A DNA stretch of 64,000 nucleotides from Pseudomonas viridiflava (lineage in GTDB: Bacteria; Pseudomonadota; Gammaproteobacteria; Pseudomonadales; Pseudomonadaceae), in contig NZ_UTHA01000311.1 in the NCBI RefSeq assembly GCF_900582195.1, positions 165,402 through 229,401 of the forward strand, in the 5' to 3' direction. The translations under genes and the position numbers were made by a program. Positions within the stretch are counted from its first letter, which is position 1; the number at the start of each line of letters is the position of its first letter. Shown here piece after piece: positions 7,573 to 14,664 of this stretch. A model generated the notes under the pieces. That model was not told where the DNA came from, did not search any database, and worked only from the letters and a program-made list of their open reading frames with translations.

Positions 7573-8247
7573 ATGAGCACCTTGCTGGCCCTGGACACCG
7601 CGACTGAAGCTTGCTCCGTTGCCCTGCTGCATGACGGCAAGGTCACGAGCCATTACGAGGTGATCCCGCGCCTGCATGCGCAGAAGCTGCTGCCGATGAT
7701 CCAGCAACTGCTGGCCGATGCCGGCACCACGTTGCAGGCGGTCGATGCGATTGCCTTCGGTCGTGGGCCGGGTGCATTTACCGGGGTGCGGATCGCCATT
7801 GGCGTGGTGCAGGGCCTGGCGTTTGCGCTGGATCGCCCGGTACTGCCGGTGTCCAACCTTGCCGTGCTGGCCCAGCGCGCGTTGCGTGAGCACGGCGTGA
7901 GCCAGGTCGCGGCGGCCATCGATGCGCGGATGGATGAAGTGTATTGGGGCTGCTACCGCGAAACGGCGGGGGAGATGCGTCTGGTCGGTGCCGAAGCGGT
8001 GTTGCCGCCAGAAGTTGCTGCGCTGCCGGCTGATGCCAGTGGCGACTGGTTCGGTGCTGGCACGGGTTGGGGATATGGCGAGCGCATCGCGGTCAGTCTG
8101 ACAGGGGCCGATGCGGGCATGTTGCCCCATGCCGAAGACCTGCTGACGCTAGCGCGCTTCGCTTGGGAACGCGGCGAGTCGATCCCGGCGGACGACGCAC
8201 AACCGGTTTACCTGCGCGACAAAGTCGCCACCCCCAAGGCCCGCTGA
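7573..8247 (+). CDS. tsaB: tRNA threonylcarbamoyladenosine biosynthesis protein TsaB
   Basis: This is a 224-residue inactive ASKHA-fold partner of TsaD and TsaE in making the t6A modification at position 37 of ANN-decoding tRNAs. It begins MSTLLALDTATEACSVAL, as TsaB proteins do, and carries the family mark FGRGPGAFTGVRI. I chose the ATG at 7573 from this N-terminus; the longer reading from 7513 would begin inside the adk terminator. TcdA at 29.4 kb acts on the product of this pathway. Confidence 0.96.
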   Translation: MSTLLALDTATEACSVALLHDGKVTSHYEVIPRLHAQKLLPMIQQLLADAGTTLQAVDAIAFGRGPGAFTGVRIAIGVVQGLAFALDRPVLPVSNLAVLAQRALREHGVSQVAAAIDARMDEVYWGCYRETAGEMRLVGAEAVLPPEVAALPADASGDWFGAGTGWGYGERIAVSLTGADAGMLPHAEDLLTLARFAWERGESIPADDAQPVYLRDKVATPKAR

Positions 8248-8260
8248 TTCACCACAAAAT

Positions 8261-8352
8261 CTGTGGGAGCGAGCCTGCTCGCGAAGGCGTCCGGCCAGTC
8301 AATATCAATGTTGAATGTGCTGGACTCTTCGTGAGCAAGCTCACTCCCACAG
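8261..8352. repeat. REP pair (REPIN), GTGGGAGCGAGC family
   Basis: CTGTGGGAGCGAGCCTGCTCGCGAA and an imperfect inverted copy (GTGAGCAAGCTCACTCCCACAG) frame a 40-base spacer that contains GTTGAATGT. It lies in the 256-base gap after tsaB; I see nothing else there except the upstream region of the next gene. Confidence 0.92.
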
Positions 8353-8503
8353 GGAATTGGGTTTCCTCCAAATTGGCCAATCGTCAGTTTCTAACCCCTC
8401 GCTTTAAACCTTTTGCGCTTTATGTGTTCTAGTTATCACTCGGCGGTTTGCTAAGTCGGTCAAGTGCCGCTAAATTGCCATCATCGATACCGAGCATGAA
8501 TTT

Positions 8504-8815
8504 ATGCGTATAGACGGCCTTTCCTCTCAGTCCTACCCCATCAAGCGCAAGCCTCGCAAAGGCAATGTGGCGCTGGATGAATCCGTCGACGATATCGACG
8601 GCGAGCTGGAATTTCCGACTGAAGAGCAATTGGCCGCCCGCGCTGCTGCCAAAGCCGCCGCGCAACGCCTGAGCAATCTGCCCGCCCGTCAACAAGACAT
8701 GATTTACCACCGTGCGATGAAAAAGAGCGTAGCCATGGCGCTCGCCAGCTATCTGAGCACTGCCGGTTTTGTCGATTGGGATGCAGACGTGCTGGGCCTC
8801 GATCTGTACATCTGA
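8504..8815 (+). CDS. Conserved small protein, unknown, paired with DUF72
   Basis: This 103-residue soluble protein starts MRIDGLSSQSYPIKRKPRKGN. It has a basic N-terminus, an acidic middle (DESVDDIDGELEF), an Ala-rich helix and an aromatic C-terminal segment (SYLSTAGFVDWDADVLGLDLYI). I do not recognise a family. Its TGA overlaps the ATG of the DUF72 gene (TGATG), so the two are probably translated together. Confidence 0.8.
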   Translation: MRIDGLSSQSYPIKRKPRKGNVALDESVDDIDGELEFPTEEQLAARAAAKAAAQRLSNLPARQQDMIYHRAMKKSVAMALASYLSTAGFVDWDADVLGLDLYI

Positions 8816-9675
8816 TGGGTCTGCCTTACTACCTCGGTTGTCCGTCCTGGAGCGAAAACGCCTGGCGCGAGTATCTGTACCCAGTAGATGCAAAAACCTC
8901 GGATTTCCTCGGTCTCTATTCGCAAGTGTTCAATGCGGTTGAAGGCAACACGACCTTCTACGCCAGCCCGTCGCCCGCCACCGTGCAGCGTTGGGCCGAC
9001 GTCATGCCCGATCACTTTCGCTTCACCGCCAAATTTCCCGGCGACATCAGCCACAGCGGTGACCTGCGTGAGCAACTGACCACCGCCGAAACCTTCCTGC
9101 AGTTACTCAAACCGCTCGGTGAACGCGTTTCACCGCTGTGGCTGCAACTGTCGAAAAGCTTCACGCCGCATCGGTTGCCGGAACTGGCGGCGTTCATCGA
9201 CGCGCTGGATTGCCCGTTGGCAGTGGAAGTGCGCCATGAACAGTTCTTCGCCAAGGGCGAGAGCGAACGTTTGCTCAATCGTCTGCTACTGGATCGTGGC
9301 GTTGAGCGCATCTGCCTCGATCCCCGTGCGCTGTTCAGTTGCCTGTCGACCGAGTCCTCGGTGATCCACGCGCAATCGAAAAAGCCACGCGTGCCGACGC
9401 GCCCGGCGGCGTTCACCCAGTTCCCGCAGGTGCGTTTCATCGGCCATCCGGAGCTGGAAGCCAACGACCCGTTCCTGGTGCCGTGGGTGGCGAAAATTGC
9501 CGAGTGGATCGAAGAGGGCCGCACGCCGTACATCTTCCTGCACACCGCCGACAACCTCCTCGCAGCGAAGTTGGCGCAACGTTTTCACACGCAACTGATG
9601 CAACGTTTGCCTGGCCTGCCAGCGCTGCCTGAGCTATACAGAGAACCCGCCGCGGAGCAACTTGGCTTGCTCTGA
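8815..9675 (+). CDS. DUF72 family protein (YecE-like)
   Basis: This 286-residue TIM-barrel-like protein is of the DUF72 family. It opens with LGCPSWSENAWREYLYP and FNAVEGNTTFYASPSP, the usual DUF72 pattern of a G-x-S-W strand followed by NTTFY, and later has FTAKFPGDISH. The biochemical role of the family is not established. I chose the ATG at 8815 because it overlaps the previous stop and leaves the canonical N-terminus; an earlier ATG at 8776 would add an unrelated tail that overlaps the previous gene. Confidence 0.92.
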   Translation: MGLPYYLGCPSWSENAWREYLYPVDAKTSDFLGLYSQVFNAVEGNTTFYASPSPATVQRWADVMPDHFRFTAKFPGDISHSGDLREQLTTAETFLQLLKPLGERVSPLWLQLSKSFTPHRLPELAAFIDALDCPLAVEVRHEQFFAKGESERLLNRLLLDRGVERICLDPRALFSCLSTESSVIHAQSKKPRVPTRPAAFTQFPQVRFIGHPELEANDPFLVPWVAKIAEWIEEGRTPYIFLHTADNLLAAKLAQRFHTQLMQRLPGLPALPELYREPAAEQLGLL

Positions 9676-9707
9676 AGCGGATTTTTATCCTGCCCAGGAG
9701 CCTGCCG

Positions 9708-10529
9708 ATGGATGCCCAAGCCGTTAAAGCACACGCCTTCAAAGCCCTGCACGAACGTCCGGGGATTTTCGTCATTCCCAATCCGTGGGATGCCGGTTCG
9801 GCGAAAATGCTCGCCAGTCTCGGCTACCAGGCCTTGGCGACTACCAGTGCCGGCTATGCGTTTTCCCAGGGCAAGGCCGATGGGGCTTTGAGTCTCGACG
9901 AGACCCTGGCCAATGTCCGCGCGATTGTCGCGGCCACCGATTTGCCGGTGGCGGTGGATCTGGAAAACGGTTTTTCAGACGACCCGGTCGAGTCTGCGAA
10001 AAGCCTGTTGCTTGCCGCTGAAGCGGGTGCGGTCGGTGGCTCGATCGAAGACGCCACGGGCCGCGCGGATGCGCCGATCTATTGTTTCGAACACGCCGTG
10101 GCGCGCATTGAAGCCGCCGTCGCCGCTGTGCGCACGCTGCCATTCCCGTTCATCCTGACGGCGCGGGCGGAAAACTACCTGCACGGCAATCCCGACATCA
10201 ACGACACCATCCGCCGCTTGCAGGCCTTCGCCGAGGCGGGCGCCGACGTGCTGTACGCGCCGGGTTTGCGCAACGCCGAAGAGGTGCTGGCGGTGGTGCG
10301 CGCGGTGGCGCCGAAACCGGTCAATATATTGATGTCCGGCGGTTTGAAACTGACCGTGCAGGAACTGCAGGAAATGGGTGTGCGCCGCATCAGTACCGGC
10401 TCGGCACTAGCGCTGGCGGCGTTCGGTGAATTCTTCCGCGCTGCTGAAGAGATCCAGCAGTCCGGCACATTCGGGTTTACCTCGCAATCGATGCCGTACG
10501 CCAAGGCCAATCAATTCTTCAAAGGCTGA
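9708..10529 (+). CDS. Isocitrate lyase / PEP mutase family protein
   Basis: This 273-residue enzyme belongs to the ICL/PEPM superfamily. It shows the N-terminal FVIPNPWDAGSAKMLASLG and ATTSAGYAFSQG, then VDLENGF with the acidic metal ligands, and GGSIEDATG. The usual catalytic KKCG loop of isocitrate lyase and methylisocitrate lyase is absent, so it is one of the oxaloacetate hydrolase/carboxyphosphonoenolpyruvate mutase-like members of unknown substrate. AGGAG precedes the ATG. It is followed with a 2-base gap by the extensin-like gene. Confidence 0.88.
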   Translation: MDAQAVKAHAFKALHERPGIFVIPNPWDAGSAKMLASLGYQALATTSAGYAFSQGKADGALSLDETLANVRAIVAATDLPVAVDLENGFSDDPVESAKSLLLAAEAGAVGGSIEDATGRADAPIYCFEHAVARIEAAVAAVRTLPFPFILTARAENYLHGNPDINDTIRRLQAFAEAGADVLYAPGLRNAEEVLAVVRAVAPKPVNILMSGGLKLTVQELQEMGVRRISTGSALALAAFGEFFRAAEEIQQSGTFGFTSQSMPYAKANQFFKG

Positions 10530-10531
10530 AC

Positions 10532-11224
10532 ATGGGGCGGTGGATATTCTGGCTGGTGCTGCTGCTGATTGGTGGCGCTGCCATCAGTGTCTGGCGCGGT
10601 TGGCTGGACGTGCCGCCGCCATGGAATCCATGGGCGCCGCTGGACGTCAAAGCCGCGCCCAATTGGCTGACCGGTTACAAGCTGATGCGCTTGCGCAGCG
10701 ATCCAGAACTCTGTGCCCAGGCGTTGAGCAGCTCTGCTCTGCGCGTTACGCGACAATCCGACAGCCCGGATGCCAAGTGTCCACTGATCGGAGCCTTACG
10801 CGTACAGGGCGGTGAGGTGGCGCTGAGCAGCAGCTTCCTGGCCAGTTGTCCGCTGGCGGTGGCCTACGCGATGTTTGAACACCACACGCTGCAACCCGCC
10901 GCTCAATCCGTTTACGGGCAAAAGGTCGCGCGGGTTGATCACCTCGGCAGCTTCGCCTGCCGCAATGTCTACAATCGCGAAAGCGGGGCGCTAAGCCGTC
11001 ATGCCAGCGCCGACGCATTGGACATCGCCGGGTTTCGTCTCACCGATGGCCGCACGGTCAGCGTGCTCAAGGACTGGCCCAAGCAAAATCAGGACGCGCA
11101 GTTTCTGCGTCAGCTGCGCGATGGCGCCTGTGAGGCGTTCAGTGTGGTGTTGAGTCCGGATTACAACGCCGCCCACCGTAATCATTTTCATGTCGATGTC
11201 GGGCGCTGGAGCGTGTGCCGCTGA
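10532..11224 (+). CDS. Extensin-like family protein (M15-type fold), membrane-anchored
   Basis: This 230-residue protein has an N-terminal membrane segment (IFWLVLLLIGGAAISVW) and a periplasmic domain of the extensin-like C-terminal family (PF06904). The conserved SRHASADALDIAGF and the near-terminal NHFHVDVG resemble the His/Asp zinc ligands of D-Ala-D-Ala carboxypeptidases of the M15 type. Eight or so cysteines suggest disulfides. It may trim the cell wall, but no activity has been shown for the family in Pseudomonas. It is probably in one transcript with the ICL-like gene. Confidence 0.85.
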   Translation: MGRWIFWLVLLLIGGAAISVWRGWLDVPPPWNPWAPLDVKAAPNWLTGYKLMRLRSDPELCAQALSSSALRVTRQSDSPDAKCPLIGALRVQGGEVALSSSFLASCPLAVAYAMFEHHTLQPAAQSVYGQKVARVDHLGSFACRNVYNRESGALSRHASADALDIAGFRLTDGRTVSVLKDWPKQNQDAQFLRQLRDGACEAFSVVLSPDYNAAHRNHFHVDVGRWSVCR

Positions 11225-11227
11225 GGT

Positions 11228-11848
11228 TTAAGCGGCGAGGCGCAGGTTCTGCAGAACGATCGGGCGCGCCCAGCCGTTATCGAAGTCCAGCGCCTTCTGT
11301 TGCTCGACGATTTCTTCCGGCGGGAACGGCGGGAAAGGCTTCTGCATCAGGTCGAGGTCGAACTCGGCAATCGGCAGGTATAGCGGTTTCTTCTGCGGGG
11401 CCGGGCCAGGCTCTGGAACGGGCTGACCATTGTTGATCACCACCGGGCGCACCCAGCTGCTGTCGAAATCCTGTTGGGCTTGCTGAGCCTTGAGTTCTTC
11501 TGCCGGGAACGGTGGGAAAGGCTTGTCCAGCAAGTCCATTTCGAACTCGGCGATCGGCAGGAACAGCGGCTCTGGCGGACGCACTTCGGTTTCGACCACA
11601 TCGCATTCGCGCTGGCTGACGATGTGCGCGTGCAACTCGCTGCCGATAGTCGGCTCTTCCGGGCTGTTCAGGTCAACCGGTGGAAATGTGCCACAGGCCG
11701 GCACCACTTCACTCGTCTGTTCGGCCATCGCCTGGGCAAAGAAATCCTGCCACAGGTGACTGACGCCGCTCAGTGCTTGAGTGTTGTGACGGCTAAAATC
11801 GCCATGGGGCGAGATGTAGCCAATCGATGTGGGAAGAATGCCTGACAT
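11228..11848 (-). CDS. Unknown protein with duplicated LPIAEF-DKPFPPFP modules
   Basis: I take the ATG at 11848, giving 206 residues (MSGILPTSIGYISPHGD...); the longer open frame runs back through rsmJ. No signal peptide or membrane segment is visible. The C-terminal half is a tandem duplication: each copy of about 45 residues runs from PL(F/Y)LPIAEF through KPFPPFP, a Glu/Gln-rich helix and a DFD(S/N)xWxRP(V/I)V tail. The modules begin near residues 108 and 158. I do not recognise the family. It is divergent from rsmJ and convergent with the extensin-like gene, four bases away. The ribosome site is weak. Confidence 0.75.
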   Translation of the reverse strand: MSGILPTSIGYISPHGDFSRHNTQALSGVSHLWQDFFAQAMAEQTSEVVPACGTFPPVDLNSPEEPTIGSELHAHIVSQRECDVVETEVRPPEPLFLPIAEFEMDLLDKPFPPFPAEELKAQQAQQDFDSSWVRPVVINNGQPVPEPGPAPQKKPLYLPIAEFDLDLMQKPFPPFPPEEIVEQQKALDFDNGWARPIVLQNLRLAA

Positions 11849-11940
11849 TTTTTTCGGTTGACGCTCAGCTCTGGCAAAATGTGCGTTGAATGAGTTATCG
11901 GCGGTTTTTGCCGATCCTTGAATTTTTGAGCGTGTTTTCC

Positions 11941-12723
11941 ATGATCGAGCAACCTGCGGCCTGCCGCATCCATGTTCAGGCCCTCGGCCCGACGTTTGAA
12001 GCGCAAGCCGGGCAGTGGGCCGAGCGCCTCGGTCTGCCGCTTGCAGTGGCGGACGGCGAGTTTGCCTTGCAGGTCGGCGAACAGGGTTTGCAGCTGCAAC
12101 AGCTCGGCCCGGATGCACCGGGACCGGTGCGCGTCGACTTCGTTGAAGGTGGCGCGGCGCATCGCCGGCTATACGGTGGTGGCAGCGGGCAGATGATCGC
12201 CAAGGCGGTCGGCATTGCCCAAGGTGTGCGCCCGCGCGTGCTGGATGCCACGGCGGGGCTGGGCAAGGATGCGTTTGTGCTGGCCAGCCTCGGTTGCGAA
12301 ATGAGCCTGATCGAACGCCAGCCGTTGATTGGTGCGCTGCTGGAGGACGGTCTGGCGCGCGCGGCGGAAGATTTCGATGTGGCGCCCATTGTGGCGCGGA
12401 TGAAGTTGCTCAAGGGCAACTCCATCGAAGTCATGCAGAACTGGGAAGGTGAGCCGCCGCAGGTGATCTATCTCGATCCGATGTTTCCCCATCGCGAGAA
12501 GACCGCGCTGGTGAAAAAGGAAATGCGCCTGTTCCGGCCGCTGGTGGGCGATGATCCGGATGCGCCGGCGCTGTTGCAGGCGGCTTTGGCATTAGCGACG
12601 CACCGGGTGGTGGTCAAGCGACCGCGCAAGGCACCGTGCATTGAAGGGCCGAAGCCGAGTCATGCGCTGGATGGCAAGTCCAGCCGGTATGACATTTATC
12701 CGAAGAAGGCGCTCAAGCCTTAA
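11941..12723 (+). CDS. rsmJ: 16S rRNA (guanine1516-N2)-methyltransferase
   Basis: This 260-residue SAM-dependent methyltransferase (YhiQ/RsmJ family) makes m2G1516 in the 30S subunit. The SAM motif is VLDATAGLGKDAFVLASLG and the catalytic motif IV is YLDPMFPHREKTALVKKEM, both typical of RsmJ. The C-terminus has VVVKRPRKAP and SSRYDIY, also conserved in the family. I chose the ATG at 11941; the frame stays open to 11890, but that extension carries no family sequence. Confidence 0.95.
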   Translation: MIEQPAACRIHVQALGPTFEAQAGQWAERLGLPLAVADGEFALQVGEQGLQLQQLGPDAPGPVRVDFVEGGAAHRRLYGGGSGQMIAKAVGIAQGVRPRVLDATAGLGKDAFVLASLGCEMSLIERQPLIGALLEDGLARAAEDFDVAPIVARMKLLKGNSIEVMQNWEGEPPQVIYLDPMFPHREKTALVKKEMRLFRPLVGDDPDAPALLQAALALATHRVVVKRPRKAPCIEGPKPSHALDGKSSRYDIYPKKALKP

Positions 12724-12737
12724 ACCGAGTCGCCTCA

Positions 12738-12802
12738 TTCGCGAGCAAGCTCGCTCCCACATTTGAAATGCATTCCAATGTGGGAGCGAGCTTGCTCGCG
12801 AA
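12738..12802. repeat. REP pair (REPIN), inverted short-spacer class
   Basis: Here the palindromes are in the opposite order (TTCGCGAGCAAGC...CTCCCACA, then TGTGGGAGCGAGC...GCGAA) and the spacer is only about 18 bases. The 14-base core TTGAAATGCATTCC is identical to that in the pair at 30247-30310. It sits between convergent rsmJ and the TetR gene. Confidence 0.93.
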
Positions 12803-12827
12803 GGCGTCCGCTCAGACACCTTAAAAG

Positions 12828-13463
12828 TCAGGGCCTGTAAGCGCGCATAAACAAAGCCACAACTTCCTGAATATGGCTCTCCGCAGCCTCTTCGCTCAGC
12901 GGCTCCCCACACCCATACAACAACCGAAAATTCCCGGCGCCCTTGATCAGGCAGAAGAAATGCTCGGCGGCGTTGCGCGGCAGATCGATGCTCAGTGCAC
13001 CCGTCTCATGGATGCGCGTCAACAACCGCTCCATCCCTTGCACCATGCGCTGCGGGCCGGCCTCGAAGAAGATCAGCGACAGGTTCGGATCCTGGCTGCC
13101 GAGGGCCATGATCAAACGGTGCAAGTTCACCGATTCATCGCTGTTGATCAGGTGATGAAAGCCTCGCGCAATGTTCAGCAATACATTTTCCACGGCGATG
13201 CCTTCGGGCAACTCGAAGAACAATGGCGGTAACTGCTCCTCGCATTTGGCCACCACGGCAGCAGAGAACAACGTCTCCTTGTCGTTGAAGTGGCTGTAGA
13301 CCGTCAACTTCGACACGCCCGCTTCGCTGGCGACAGCGTCCATGCTGGTGTTGGCATAGCCATGACTCAGAAACAGAATTTTCGCCGCGTCGAGGATTGC
13401 CTGGCGCTTGGCCAGATCCTTGGGGCGGCCCGGACCGTTTGGAGCTGAAAGATTGTTCGACAT
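12828..13463 (-). CDS. mexL: TetR-family repressor, probably MexL
   Basis: This is a 211-residue TetR regulator. The N-terminal helix-turn-helix is MDAVASEAGVSKLTVYSHFNDKETLF, preceded by RQAILDAAKILFLSHGYANT. The C-terminal half is a ligand and dimer domain with no obvious relative by eye. It is divergent from the RND pair over a 94-base gap that carries an inverted repeat overlapping the mexJ -10, the classic layout for local repression. The same order (mexL, then mexJ and mexK) exists in P. aeruginosa. The symbol is from context, because TetR proteins are hard to assign by sequence alone. Confidence 0.75.
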   Translation of the reverse strand: MSNNLSAPNGPGRPKDLAKRQAILDAAKILFLSHGYANTSMDAVASEAGVSKLTVYSHFNDKETLFSAAVVAKCEEQLPPLFFELPEGIAVENVLLNIARGFHHLINSDESVNLHRLIMALGSQDPNLSLIFFEAGPQRMVQGMERLLTRIHETGALSIDLPRNAAEHFFCLIKGAGNFRLLYGCGEPLSEEAAESHIQEVVALFMRAYRP

Positions 13464-13475
13464 TCTTCGCTTTTA

Positions 13476-13523
13476 ATACTGGACTGGTGAGTTTGCTATT
13501 AATACCATACCCGCCAGTATAAT
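13476..13523. promoter_or_regulatory. mexJ promoter with probable TetR operator
   Basis: The half-sites ACTGGTGAGT (13483-13492) and ACCCGCCAGT (13509-13518) are inverted with 8 of 10 bases matching, and the outer ATACTGG/CCAGTAT (13476-13482, 13514-13520) extends the symmetry. TATAAT at 13518-13523 is a perfect -10 for mexJ, with TTGCTA at 13493-13498 a possible -35 (long 19-base spacer). A bound repressor would cover the -10. Confidence 0.65.
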
Positions 13524-13557
13524 TATTCCAAGCACCATTAGCGAAAGGTCCGTCACC

Positions 13558-14658
13558 ATGTTCCGCCATGCGTTGTCCCTCGCGTTGCCAGTGAGTCTGG
13601 CGTTCCTTTTGTCAGCGTGTGGTCAGGAAGAGGCGACGCAAGTCACCGTGCGACCAGCCATGGTGGTGCAGCCAGAGCCGTCGGCGCAGGCGATGGAAAG
13701 TTATCCGGGCGAAGTACGCGCCCGCTACGAACCCGATCTGGCGTTCCGTATTGGCGGAAAAGTCAGCCGACGACTGGTCGATGAAGGTCAGCGCGTGAAG
13801 GCTGATCAACCGCTTGCAGAACTCGATCCGCAGGATGTGCGACTGCAACTTGAAGCTACTCGCGCACAAGTCGCCGCTGCCGAAGCCAATTTGAATCTGG
13901 TGCGCGCTGAGCGCGATCGTTACAAGACCCTGATGGATCGGCAAATGGTCAGCCGCTCGGCCTACGACAACGCCGAAAACCTTTACCGCTCCGGTGAGGC
14001 CCGACTCAAACAAATCAAAGCTGAATTCAACGTATCGACCAATCAGGCCAGTTACGCGGTGCTGCGTGCGCCACAGGATGGCGTGGTGGCCAAGCGTTCG
14101 GTCGAGGTGGGGCAGGTCGTCGCCGCCGGGCAAACCGTGTTTACCCTCGCCACTGACGGCGAGCGCGAAGTGCTGATCAGCCTACCGGAGCAGAGCTTCG
14201 GCCGCTTCAAGGTCGGTCAGCCGGTGACTGTTGAATTGTGGACGCAGCAGAACCAGCGCTTCACCGGACAGATCCGCGAATTGTCGCCCGCCGCCGATCC
14301 GCGCTCGCGCACCTTTGCTGCACGCATCTCGTTCACCAGCGGCAAAGTCCCGGCCGAACTGGGCCAGAGTGCCCGCGTGTTCGTGCAATCGGCCGACAGC
14401 GTTTCCCTGTCGGTGCCGCTCTCGGCGCTCACCGCCGAAAACGGCGCGACCTACGTCTGGGTCGTCAACGGCAACAACACCTTGAAGAAAACACCAGTGC
14501 GCGTCGGCCCGTTCGGCGAAAAAACCGTGCCGGTGCTCGAAGGCCTGAACGCCAGCGACTGGGTGGTCGCCGCCGGCGTTCACGTGTTGCTCGAGGGTCA
14601 GCAGGTGCGTCCGGTGGATCGCTCCAACCGTGTGGTCAATCTGGCGGACAAGGAGTAA
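13558..14658 (+). CDS. mexJ: RND efflux periplasmic adaptor (MexJ-like)
   Basis: This 366-residue membrane fusion lipoprotein links the inner-membrane pump to an outer-membrane channel. The signal MFRHALSLALPVSLAFLLSACGQ places the lipidated Cys at residue 21. A lipoyl-type half (PGEVRARYEPDLAFRIGGKV) is followed by a coiled coil (about 95-145, QVAAAEANLNLVRAERDRY), the second lipoyl half (VLRAPQDGVVAKRSVEVGQVV) and beta-barrel parts. It is followed six bases later by the pump gene. The symbol follows the gene order and size seen in P. aeruginosa mexJK. Confidence 0.85.
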   Translation: MFRHALSLALPVSLAFLLSACGQEEATQVTVRPAMVVQPEPSAQAMESYPGEVRARYEPDLAFRIGGKVSRRLVDEGQRVKADQPLAELDPQDVRLQLEATRAQVAAAEANLNLVRAERDRYKTLMDRQMVSRSAYDNAENLYRSGEARLKQIKAEFNVSTNQASYAVLRAPQDGVVAKRSVEVGQVVAAGQTVFTLATDGEREVLISLPEQSFGRFKVGQPVTVELWTQQNQRFTGQIRELSPAADPRSRTFAARISFTSGKVPAELGQSARVFVQSADSVSLSVPLSALTAENGATYVWVVNGNNTLKKTPVRVGPFGEKTVPVLEGLNASDWVVAAGVHVLLEGQQVRPVDRSNRVVNLADKE

Positions 14659-14664
14659 GCCCCG

